From Gammaproteobacteria bacterium (GTDB taxonomy: Bacteria; Pseudomonadota; Gammaproteobacteria; Chromatiales; Chromatiaceae): a DNA stretch of 13,641 nt. A program made the translations under genes and the position numbers. The notes under the pieces were generated by a model, which made no database searches, was not told the DNA's origin, and saw nothing but the letters and a program-made list of their open reading frames with translations. The number at the start of each line of letters is the position of its first letter. Within the stretch, counting starts at the first letter, position 1. The stretch is taken from positions 1 to 13,641 of the forward strand of contig JAHDCB010000028.1 in NCBI GenBank assembly GCA_020630035.1, read 5' to 3'. This document shows positions 1 to 6,243 of the stretch, in pieces.

Positions 1-95
1 GGTCAGGGTAACTTACCCCTTCGTGTGGTACGAGATTATTAGACCACTACAACCAACACTACCTGAACCATCTGATTCAGCGAGATATCCGGGAT

Positions 96-719
96 ATGAC
101 ACATATTGCGCACCCGGAACTAATGACCCGGCTACTTAAAATACTAGCATTTTACGTCGGCAAACTGACTAACCTGGCTGAACTGGGTAACAAATTATGC
201 CTGGACCGACTCACCATCAAAAAATATACTGCGTTGTTAGAACAACTATTTCTGTTGCAGTCCTTGCCAGCGTGGCATACCAATGAATATAAACGTTTAG
301 TCAAAACACCAAAGCTACACCTGGTTGACACCGGCATAGTCTGTTCCGTACGCGGACTGAATCAGACAAAGCTCCAACAACAACCGGAAATATTCGGGCA
401 TCTGCTCGAATCTTTTGTCTATAACGAACTCAGGAAACAGGCACTCTGGATTCAAGAACCTTTATATTTTTATCATTATCGGGATAAAGATAAAGTTGAG
501 GTCGATATTATTATCGAAAATAGTGTGGGTGACTGTTTCGCAGTTGAGGTAAAGGCGACTGCCACGCTCGGAAAAACAGACTTTGTTGGCCTTAAGCGAT
601 TACACAATATTATTGGTAACCGTCTGAAAATTGGCATATTACTATATGACGGCGATCATACTACTGCATTTAGTGACAGACTCTATGCTGTCCCTATCGC
701 CGCACTCTGGGATTCATAA
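96..719 (+). CDS. DUF4143 domain protein, C-terminal fragment (probably a disrupted AAA+ ATPase-family gene)
   Basis: This is the C-terminal part of the widespread bacterial and archaeal ATP-binding proteins carrying DUF4143. Full members have an N-terminal AAA+ P-loop domain, a winged-helix segment and a PD-(D/E)XK-like C-terminal fold; their cellular role is poorly defined. Visible here are a helix-turn-helix-like stretch (about residues 18-60), the family block KRLVKTPKLHLVDTG (66-80), and nuclease-like residues E105, D137 and E151-V-K153. The end (GILLYDGD...DRLYAVPIAALW) is typical of the family. ATG at 96 is the first start codon in frame, but family-like sequence (YLNHLIQRDIRD) continues upstream of it to an in-frame stop at 9-11. 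The gene is therefore probably broken, with its P-loop domain in another frame or outside the window. It is AT-rich: 421-480 has 20 G+C in 60 by hand count. Family assignment is firm; whether a product is made is doubtful. Confidence 0.75.
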   Translation: MTHIAHPELMTRLLKILAFYVGKLTNLAELGNKLCLDRLTIKKYTALLEQLFLLQSLPAWHTNEYKRLVKTPKLHLVDTGIVCSVRGLNQTKLQQQPEIFGHLLESFVYNELRKQALWIQEPLYFYHYRDKDKVEVDIIIENSVGDCFAVEVKATATLGKTDFVGLKRLHNIIGNRLKIGILLYDGDHTTAFSDRLYAVPIAALWDS

Positions 720-736
720 ACAACTACCAAAACAAC

Positions 737-1534
737 TTAATGTTTATTTCTTCTGCCTGTGTATGCTGGCAAACGCCCCCAGCGCTGGTCAGACTTAAGT
801 TGCACTGCCTGTAACACCGCCTTACGTTCAATCTTATCCAGCTCACGCCATTGCCCTACCTTCACCGAGCTATCCAGAATAACCGGGCCATAACGTACCC
901 GCTTCAGTCGCGATACCTCAGTGCCAACTGCCTGCCATAAACGCCGCACCTCCCGCTTCCGGCCCTCCATCAGCACCACATGAAACCAACGATTAATGCC
1001 GTCACCACCCGATTCGACAATCTCTTCAAACCGCGCCCAGCCATCATCCAGCCTGACGCCCTGTACCAATTGCTGCAACTTTTCCGGCGTGACCAGGCCG
1101 CATACCCGGACCGCATACTCCCGCGCCATTTGATAGCGCGGATGCATCAGACGCTGCGCTAATTCCCCATCATTGGTAAATAACAACAGGCCACTACTGT
1201 TAATATCCAGGCGACCCACTGCAATCCAGCGTCCTTCTGGCACAGTTGGCAAGCGGTCATATACCGTTGCCCGCCCCTGCGGATCAGCCCGCGTTACTAC
1301 CTCCCCCGCCGGTTTGTTATACATCAGCATAAAGCGCGTTTTACCAACCCGCCGTTGTACCACCCGACCATCCAGCCGAATCTGATCCTCAACCTGTGCC
1401 CGTGCACCCAGTTGCACAACCCGCCCATTCAGAGAAACCCGCCCGGCCCGAATCCATTCTTCCATTTCCCGACGCGAACCCAGACCGGCATTCGCCAGAA
1501 TTTTCTGTACCCGCTCACCCACAATCTTAATCAT
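737..1534 (-). CDS. rluB: Ribosomal large subunit pseudouridine synthase B
   Basis: RluB converts a specific uridine to pseudouridine in helix 89 of 23S rRNA, near the peptidyl-transferase centre (U2605 in E. coli). The 265-residue protein begins with an S4 RNA-binding domain (about residues 5-60: RVQKILANAGLGSRRE...GRVSLNG). The RsuA/RluB/E/F-type catalytic domain follows, with the signature GRLDINSSGLLLFTNDGEL; D110 is the predicted catalytic aspartate. MYNKPAG (71-77) and the EGRKREVRRL block near residue 190 are further family landmarks. The ATG at 1534 gives the expected N-terminus directly before the S4 domain. The gene ends 17 bases from the convergent DUF4143 fragment and diverges from the peroxiredoxin gene across 83 bases. 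The scpA-scpB genes that often precede rluB are not upstream here. RluE or RluF are less likely given length and motifs. Confidence 0.93.
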   Translation of the reverse strand: MIKIVGERVQKILANAGLGSRREMEEWIRAGRVSLNGRVVQLGARAQVEDQIRLDGRVVQRRVGKTRFMLMYNKPAGEVVTRADPQGRATVYDRLPTVPEGRWIAVGRLDINSSGLLLFTNDGELAQRLMHPRYQMAREYAVRVCGLVTPEKLQQLVQGVRLDDGWARFEEIVESGGDGINRWFHVVLMEGRKREVRRLWQAVGTEVSRLKRVRYGPVILDSSVKVGQWRELDKIERKAVLQAVQLKSDQRWGRLPAYTGRRNKH

Positions 1535-1569
1535 GATTAATATTAACCTTCTACTATAGCATCTTTCAG

Positions 1570-1582
1570 GAGAACGATTCTC
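1570..1582. promoter_or_regulatory. Possible Fur/PerR-like operator palindrome
   Basis: GAGAA-CGA-TTCTC is a perfect 5-base inverted repeat in the rluB/peroxiredoxin divergent gap. Read as a 7-1-7 element it matches about 10 of 14 informative positions of a Fur-type TGATAATnATTATCA box. It lies 35 bases before the peroxiredoxin start. A metal- or peroxide-sensing repressor is inference; short palindromes also occur by chance. Confidence 0.22.
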
Positions 1583-1617
1583 AGATTACCCACCTACTAT
1601 CAGAAAGGAATGACAGC

Positions 1618-2088
1618 ATGCTGAACATCGGTGACACTTTACCAGACATAGACATTCTGCTGACCGGCGATCAACACACCAACCTATCTGCATATATGGG
1701 CAAGCCGCTGGTGTTATATTTCTACCCCAAGGCAAGTACACCTAGCTGCACCCGGGAAGGCCTGGGTTTTACCGCCGCACAGGCAGAATTTGCGGAACAT
1801 AACTGCGCCATACTCGGCGCTTCACGCGACGGCCTGCAGGCACAGGAAAACTTCAAGTCCAAACAAGGATTCACATTTGACCTGATCGCCGACAAAGAAG
1901 AAACCTTGTGTCAGGCGATGGGCGTTATCGCACAAAAAATGCTGTTCGGCAAACCCTCTATCGGAATTGAGCGCAGTACCTTTCTGTTTGACGCCAACGG
2001 TAAATTACACCGGGTATGGCGTAAGGTACGGGTTCCCGGGCACGTTGATGAGGTACTTGCCGCTGTGCGGACAATGACACAAGCATGA
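1618..2088 (+). CDS. Peroxiredoxin, BCP/PrxQ-like (thiol peroxidase)
   Basis: This cytosolic thiol peroxidase reduces hydrogen peroxide and organic hydroperoxides. At 156 residues it has the usual BCP/PrxQ length. The active-site signature PxxxTxxC is P37-KAS-T41-PS-C44, making C44 the peroxidatic cysteine; R119 (IERSTFLFD) is the conserved arginine that activates it. E. coli BCP carries a resolving cysteine five residues after the peroxidatic one. Here that position is glycine (CTREGLG), so C63, C98 or an external thiol such as glutathione must resolve the sulfenic acid. The ATG at 1618 is preceded by AGAAAGGA, a good ribosome binding site about 8 bases away. The stop overlaps the gshB start as ATGA, so the two are likely co-translated. 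A palindrome at 1570-1582 may regulate the cluster. The family call is secure; the reductant is inferred. Confidence 0.92.
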   Translation: MLNIGDTLPDIDILLTGDQHTNLSAYMGKPLVLYFYPKASTPSCTREGLGFTAAQAEFAEHNCAILGASRDGLQAQENFKSKQGFTFDLIADKEETLCQAMGVIAQKMLFGKPSIGIERSTFLFDANGKLHRVWRKVRVPGHVDEVLAAVRTMTQA

Positions 2089-3050
2089 GACCGGCAAAAT
2101 CGTTTCAGCTTGCAGTGATCATGGATCCGATCGCACAGATTAAGATCCATAAAGACAGCACCTTTGCCATATTACTGGAGGCACAGCGACGCAGCTGGAC
2201 AATCACCTATCTGGAACGACAAGCCTTGTATCAGCAACGGGGCCGTACCTTTGCACCAGGTCAAGCCCTGCAAGTACACGATGACCCAGCTGGCTGGTAT
2301 GTGCTGGGTAAGCACACAGATCAGCCCCTGGATCAATACGATGTGGTGCTGATGCGCACAGATCCACCAGTGGATACAGAATACCTGTATACCACTCATC
2401 TGCTGCAACAAGCTGCCGATGCCGGAACACTGGTAATGAATCACCCACGTGGCCTGCGGGAAATCAATGAAAAACTGGCGATCCGGCACTTTCCTGAACT
2501 AACTGTTCCGAACCTGGTCAGTTGCCGTATCAGCCAGCATCTTGACTTTATTACCCAGCACCAGGACGTGATCCTGAAGCCTCTGGATGGCATGGGAGGT
2601 AGCGCAATATTCCGGGTACAGCAAAACGATCCGAATCGCCAGGTGATTCTGGAAACCCTGACTGCGAGAGAACAACGCAGCATCATGGCACAGACGTTTA
2701 TCCCGGACATCCTGCACAGCGGAGATAAGCGTATCCTGGTGATCAACGGCGAACCTGTCCCGTATGCCCTGGCACGTTTCCCGGCAGCCGGTGAAATCCG
2801 GGCCAATCTGGCAGCTGGCGGTCACGGGCGAGGAGTCGCCCTGAATGCCCGGGATCACGAAATTGTCACCACCGTCGCACCGTTTTTACGCAAGCATGGC
2901 ATCTTATTTGCCGGGCTGGACATCATCGGTGACTACCTGACCGAAATCAATGTCACCAGTCCGACCTGTATTCGTGAACTGGATGCAGCATACCACCTGA
3001 ATATCGCTGGTCAGCTCTTGGACTGCCTCACCGCCAGACTCACAGCATGA
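2085..3050 (+). CDS. gshB: Glutathione synthetase
   Basis: GshB performs the second step of glutathione synthesis: ATP-dependent ligation of glycine to gamma-glutamylcysteine, in the cytoplasm. The 321 residues compare with 316 in E. coli. The N-terminal block VIMDPIAQIKIHKDSTFAIL (11-30) and MRTDPP (90-95) belong to the N-terminal domain. ATP-grasp features are DVILKPLDGMGGSAIFRV (161-178), the flexible region NLAAGGHGRG (241-250) and the metal-binding EINVTSPTCIREL (287-299). The ATG at 2085 overlaps the peroxiredoxin stop (ATGA) and lacks a clear ribosome binding site, as expected for coupled translation. An internal ATG at 2121 would cut the first strand (AVIMDP), so it is less likely. 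Partner gene gshA is not in the window. Next to a peroxiredoxin without the BCP-type resolving cysteine, it suggests a shared thiol supply. Confidence 0.96.
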   Translation: MRPAKSFQLAVIMDPIAQIKIHKDSTFAILLEAQRRSWTITYLERQALYQQRGRTFAPGQALQVHDDPAGWYVLGKHTDQPLDQYDVVLMRTDPPVDTEYLYTTHLLQQAADAGTLVMNHPRGLREINEKLAIRHFPELTVPNLVSCRISQHLDFITQHQDVILKPLDGMGGSAIFRVQQNDPNRQVILETLTAREQRSIMAQTFIPDILHSGDKRILVINGEPVPYALARFPAAGEIRANLAAGGHGRGVALNARDHEIVTTVAPFLRKHGILFAGLDIIGDYLTEINVTSPTCIRELDAAYHLNIAGQLLDCLTARLTA

Positions 3051-3075
3051 GCCTGCAATCCGCTGAGACCAACTG

Positions 3076-4152
3076 ATGCTGGCCGGTCTGTGGCACTGGA
3101 CACTGTTGGTACTAGCCACCAGCCTGTTAGCCAGCTGCACCCCACCAACTGCAAACACATCCTTTCGCCTGCTGGCCTTCGGCACCTACATAGACATCAC
3201 ACTCAGCGACGTCACCCCGGCACAGGCCACCGCCGCACGCACGCACCTGGAGCGCGACTTCGCTGCGATGCAACATGCCTGGCATGCCTGGGAACCAGGC
3301 CCGGTCGGGCGTATCAACCAACTGATCCGTGCCAACAGCCCACCATTTGCTGCCCCACCCTCAACCCTGCCTCTGCTCAGACGCGCACAACAACTGGCAG
3401 CCCGGAGTGACTACCTGTTTGATCCAGGCATCGGCCAGTTAATTGCACTGTGGGGATTTCAGGGCAACCCCCGATCAAGACCTCCACCCACCGCAACAAT
3501 ACAGGCCTGGCTACAAAACCGGCCTGGCATTCAGGATATCAACCTGAATCAATTCTATCTCAGCTCCGACAACCCCCGGGTCCAACTGGATTTCGGTGCT
3601 ATCGGCAAGGGCTATGGCATCAGTCAGGCAATACAACGCCTGCGCTCGCTCAACATAACAAATGGTGTTGTGAATGCTGGCGGCGACCTGCATGCAATCG
3701 GCACCAACCAGGGCCAACCCTGGCGCGTTGCTATTCGCGACCCACACGGAGCACCAGACAGCGTACTCGGCATCCTGTCAGTCAGCGGTGACGCAGCTGT
3801 ATTCACGTCAGGTCATTACGAACGCTACTTCACCTGGGAAGGCAAACGTTATCACCACCTCCTGGATCCACGCACCGGTTACCCGGCAACCGGCCTGGCC
3901 TCCGTCACTATTTTAAGTAAAGATGCGACCCTTTCTGATGCAGCGGCGACTGCACTCTTTATCGCAGGCCCCGACGACTGGCCACGTATCGCACACCAAA
4001 TGGGCATAGAAGCGGCATTAGTCGTAGATACACAGGGCCAGATACAACTCACCCCGGCAATGCAGCAATACCTGTCTTTACACCCACCACACGCCGATTA
4101 TTCGTCAGTTCAGCCAATGAGTGCCTCGCTCCGGGCGAAGCACTCATATTGA
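3076..4152 (+). CDS. apbE: FAD:protein FMN transferase, lipoprotein (ApbE family)
   Basis: ApbE enzymes split FAD and attach FMN through a phosphoester bond to a threonine or serine of target proteins such as NqrB/NqrC and RnfG/RnfD, on the periplasmic side. The 358-residue protein has a hydrophobic signal (residues 8-18) and lipobox LAS-C21, so it should be a lipoprotein. Family motifs are LDFGAIGKGYGIS (171-183), GVVNAGGDLHAIG (197-209), HHLLDPRTGYPATG (260-273) and LSDAAATALFIAG (286-298), which includes the metal-binding region. It follows gshB by 25 bases without an obvious ribosome binding site and is probably in the same operon. No nqr, rnf or other flavinylated target gene is in the window, so its client is elsewhere. 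The last ten or so residues are encoded by a palindrome (4117-4147) and do not look like conserved ApbE sequence. Confidence 0.94.
   Translation: MLAGLWHWTLLVLATSLLASCTPPTANTSFRLLAFGTYIDITLSDVTPAQATAARTHLERDFAAMQHAWHAWEPGPVGRINQLIRANSPPFAAPPSTLPLLRRAQQLAARSDYLFDPGIGQLIALWGFQGNPRSRPPPTATIQAWLQNRPGIQDINLNQFYLSSDNPRVQLDFGAIGKGYGISQAIQRLRSLNITNGVVNAGGDLHAIGTNQGQPWRVAIRDPHGAPDSVLGILSVSGDAAVFTSGHYERYFTWEGKRYHHLLDPRTGYPATGLASVTILSKDATLSDAAATALFIAGPDDWPRIAHQMGIEAALVVDTQGQIQLTPAMQQYLSLHPPHADYSSVQPMSASLRAKHSY
4117..4147. terminator. Palindrome at the apbE 3' end, between convergent genes
   Basis: ATGAGTGC (4117-4124) pairs with GCACTCAT (4140-4147). After one C-A mismatch, TCGC (4126-4129) pairs with GCGA (4135-4138) around a TCCGG loop. 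This 12-pair hairpin lies inside the last codons of apbE, just before its stop and the convergent symporter stop. It could stop or stabilise transcripts from both sides. No clean T tract follows on either strand, so an ordinary rho-independent terminator is not proven; a REP-like dispersed palindrome is the alternative. Confidence 0.4.
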
Positions 4153-4163
4153 TTCAGCCGAAC

Positions 4164-5501
4164 TCAGTTCTTCGCCAGATAATCGCGGGTCATTTTGAAC
4201 ACGATTGGGCTCAGCAACAACAACGCGATCAGGTTAGGCAAGGCCATCAACGCATTCAGCGTATCTGCCAGCAACCAGACAAAAGCCAGCTTCACTGTCG
4301 CACCAAGCGGTATTGCCAACACCCACAAAATACGAAATGGTAAGACTGACTTTTTACCGAACAGATATTGCACACACCGCTCACCATACACACTCCAGCC
4401 CAGCATGGTGGTAAAGGCAAACACGATCAGACCAAAGGTGACAATCCACTCACCAACCCCAGGCAGACCCTGACCAAACGCTGCAGAAGATAAAGACGCA
4501 CCTGACTCACCACTGCTCCAGGCACCAGTCATCACAATCACCAGTGCGGTGATGGTGCAGATGATCAATGTATCAATAAAGGTACCCAGCATCGCAATAC
4601 TACCCTGGCGTACCGGATCCTTGGTTTGAGCAGCCGCATGGGCGATTGGCGCAGAACCTAATCCCGCCTCATTAGAAAATACACCCCGAGCCACACCCAT
4701 CTGAATGGCGATCATCACGCCCGCACCCGCAAAACCACCGGTTGCCGCAGTTGGCGTGAAGGCATGCTGCACAATCAACCATAATGCGCCCGGGACCTCA
4801 GTGATATTCGCCAGAATCACCACCAGACCACCGATCAGATAGGCAATTGCCATGAGTGGCACCAGTTTCCCGGCCACCTGCGCAATCCGCTTAATGCCAC
4901 CAATCAGCACAGCAAACACAAACACTGCCATCACAACCCCGGTAACCCACTTATCTACGCCAAGATTAGTGGATACCGCATCTGCCACAGAGTTAGCCTG
5001 CACCATATTACCGATACCAAACCCGGCAATGGCGCCGAATATCGCAAATGCCAGTCCCAGCCAGTGCCATTGTCGACCCAGGCCGTTTTTGATGTAGTAC
5101 ATAGGACCACCAACATGGTTGCCTTCTTCATCCACCTCACGATACTTCACTGCAAGGACAGCTTCGGCATACTTAGTTGCCATACCAACTAATGCTGTAC
5201 ACCACATCCAGAAAATAGCACCCGGGCCACCAATCGCAATGGCTGTACCAACACCCGCAATATTACCGGTACCGATAGTCGCCGACAAAGAAGTCATCAA
5301 TGCATTAAATGGTGTAATATCACCTGCTGCACGTGACTCACGCCCTTGCCATAGCAAGCGGAAACTCGCACCGATCCGACGCCATGGCATCGCCTTCAGC
5401 CCAACGGTCAAAATGACGCCAGTGCCCAGAATCAACACCAGCATCACCGGGCCCCAGACAATGCTGTTCAGAGCACCGACCCATTCGGAAATTAATTCCA
5501 T
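4164..5501 (-). CDS. Sodium/alanine (glycine) symporter, AGCS family
   Basis: This inner-membrane secondary transporter of the alanine/glycine:cation symporter family (AlsT/DagA type) imports small neutral amino acids with sodium. The protein is almost wholly hydrophobic with about ten membrane segments. Family landmarks are SLSATIGTGNIAGVGTAIAI (71-90), GGPGAIFWMWCTALVGMATKYAE (91-113), GGPMYYIKNGL (131-141) and VFSNEAGLGSAPIAHAAAQT (274-293). I place the start at ATG 5501 (445 residues) because AGGAG sits six bases before it on the minus strand. A longer frame to 5570 would add 23 polar residues without a ribosome binding site, and ATG 5507 directly abuts the AGGAG. It converges with apbE, with 11 bases between stops, and diverges from rpsO. 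Exact substrate cannot be read from sequence. Confidence 0.92.
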   Translation of the reverse strand: MELISEWVGALNSIVWGPVMLVLILGTGVILTVGLKAMPWRRIGASFRLLWQGRESRAAGDITPFNALMTSLSATIGTGNIAGVGTAIAIGGPGAIFWMWCTALVGMATKYAEAVLAVKYREVDEEGNHVGGPMYYIKNGLGRQWHWLGLAFAIFGAIAGFGIGNMVQANSVADAVSTNLGVDKWVTGVVMAVFVFAVLIGGIKRIAQVAGKLVPLMAIAYLIGGLVVILANITEVPGALWLIVQHAFTPTAATGGFAGAGVMIAIQMGVARGVFSNEAGLGSAPIAHAAAQTKDPVRQGSIAMLGTFIDTLIICTITALVIVMTGAWSSGESGASLSSAAFGQGLPGVGEWIVTFGLIVFAFTTMLGWSVYGERCVQYLFGKKSVLPFRILWVLAIPLGATVKLAFVWLLADTLNALMALPNLIALLLLSPIVFKMTRDYLAKN

Positions 5502-5507
5502 ATCCAT

Positions 5508-5512
5508 CTCCT
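5508..5512 (-). promoter_or_regulatory. Ribosome binding site deciding the symporter start
   Basis: On the minus strand AGGAG lies six bases before ATG 5501 and directly abuts ATG 5507. The spacing selects 5501 as the start of the symporter and excludes the longer reading frame beginning at 5570. Confidence 0.75.
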
Positions 5513-5602
5513 GGTTAAAAAAATGACATATTATTTGCAGTGACTGCCACATTTCACTGTGATCCGGCATAACAAGCCAAGACTTTCATTGTAAGCGACA
5601 GC

Positions 5603-5631
5603 TTAACATTTATGCTGGTTTGCTGCACAAT
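5603..5631 (+). promoter_or_regulatory. Candidate sigma-70 promoter for rpsO
   Basis: TTAACA (5603-5608, five of six to TTGACA) is separated by 17 bases from CACAAT (5626-5631, four of six to TATAAT). Transcription would begin near 5638, giving a leader of about 80 bases that contains the 5660-5703 hairpin. This is a match by eye in a 218-base divergent gap, so it is tentative. Confidence 0.35.
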
Positions 5632-5659
5632 AGCACACCTTGTGACTCAATTCAGCCTG

Positions 5660-5703
5660 GGGTCATTGTCGGGCTGATCAGACTGAGCTTTTTTCAATGA
5701 CCC
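5660..5703 (+). promoter_or_regulatory. rpsO leader hairpin, candidate S15 autoregulatory structure
   Basis: GGGTCATTG (5660-5668) is perfectly complementary to CAATGACCC (5695-5703), a 9-pair stem around a 26-base loop. The loop contains the palindrome CTGATCAG and a T6 run. The ribosome binding site GGAG (5704-5707) touches the 3' arm, 12 bases from the rpsO ATG, so folding or protein binding here could control initiation. S15 represses its own mRNA through leader structures in several bacterial groups, and these differ between lineages. That this hairpin has that role is inference. Confidence 0.5.
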
Positions 5704-5719
5704 GGAGTATCCAGATAAC

Positions 5720-5989
5720 ATGAGCCTTTCCACTGAACAACGCGCTGCCATTATCGCTGAACATGGCAAGACCCCTACAGATACTGGTTCCAGTGAAGTG
5801 CAAGTTGCGCTCCTGACTGCCAGGATTAAAGACCTGACACCTCATTTTCAAGCTCATAAGAAAGATCACCACTCACGCCAAGGCCTGATTCGGCTCGTCA
5901 ATCAGCGGCGCAAATTACTGGATTACCTGAAGCGTAAAGACATCACCCGCTATCGTAGCCTGATTCAGAAACTTGGCCTACGCCGATAA
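5720..5989 (+). CDS. rpsO: 30S ribosomal protein S15
   Basis: S15 is a primary binder of 16S rRNA (three-way junction of helices 20-22) and helps assemble the platform of the small subunit, where it contacts bridge B4. At 89 residues it has the standard length. The conserved blocks TPTDTGSSEVQVALLTARI (18-36), HKKDHHSRQGL (46-56) and RKLLDYLKRKD (64-74) are all present, as is the basic C-terminus GLRR. The start ATG follows GGAG at 12 bases, a little far, and that site abuts a leader hairpin. In E. coli and relatives rpsO is followed directly by pnp; here a lipoprotein gene lies between them, with 254 bases of structured spacer after rpsO. Confidence 0.98.
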   Translation: MSLSTEQRAAIIAEHGKTPTDTGSSEVQVALLTARIKDLTPHFQAHKKDHHSRQGLIRLVNQRRKLLDYLKRKDITRYRSLIQKLGLRR

Positions 5990-6046
5990 CAGACTGCTGA
6001 AACACAGCATTTTCGACAGTCTCTGTGCGACACATGGATGTATCGC

Positions 6047-6107
6047 CAAAATCAATGATGTTAATTCATTGATTTTGCCAGCAATGAAAAATCATATTTA
6101 TCATTGC
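6047..6107 (+). promoter_or_regulatory. Four-arm alternating hairpin region downstream of rpsO
   Basis: CAAAATCAATGA (6047-6058) is perfectly complementary to TCATTGATTTTG (6066-6077), a 12-pair stem with an 8-base loop. GCAATGA (6081-6087) is complementary to TCATTGC (6101-6107), a 7-pair stem with a 13-base loop. All four arms share CAATGA/TCATTG, so the second arm can alternatively pair with the third. It sits where E. coli has the rpsO terminator and the processed pnp leader. No T tract follows the first stem, so termination is uncertain; RNase processing or attenuation is plausible. Confidence 0.5.
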
Positions 6108-6176
6108 CGTCGTTGCAAAGTTGCCAGGATGACCTTTTGCAACAACCTGATTAAGCACGGACGACTTACAGCGGAG

Positions 6177-6213
6177 CCTGACAACACCCAACCCTCGCAA
6201 CAACGTTGTCAGG
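6177..6213 (+). promoter_or_regulatory. Hairpin upstream of the lipoprotein start
   Basis: CCTGACAAC (6177-6185) is perfectly complementary to GTTGTCAGG (6205-6213), nine pairs with a 19-base loop. The 3' arm runs into an AGGAG (6211-6215). That AGGAG is 28 bases before ATG 6244, too far to serve it, and 15 bases before an ATG at 6231 that opens only a seven-codon frame. It may shape the leader of the lipoprotein mRNA or stabilise an rpsO 3' end. Function is inference. Confidence 0.35.
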
Positions 6214-6243
6214 AGACGCTGTATCTGACTATGGGATATCACT

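Noticed and set aside
1537..1546. TTAATATTAA palindrome beside the rluB start
   Set aside because: A ten-base AT-only palindrome is expected by chance in an AT-rich promoter gap and has no further support.
2172..2858. Overlapping minus-strand frames of 105-121 codons within gshB
   Set aside because: They are antisense to well-conserved ATP-grasp coding sequence and show no ribosome binding sites or family motifs.
5502..5570. 23-residue N-terminal extension of the symporter
   Set aside because: The ATG at 5570 has no ribosome binding site, the added residues are polar and atypical, and AGGAG is correctly spaced only for ATG 5501.
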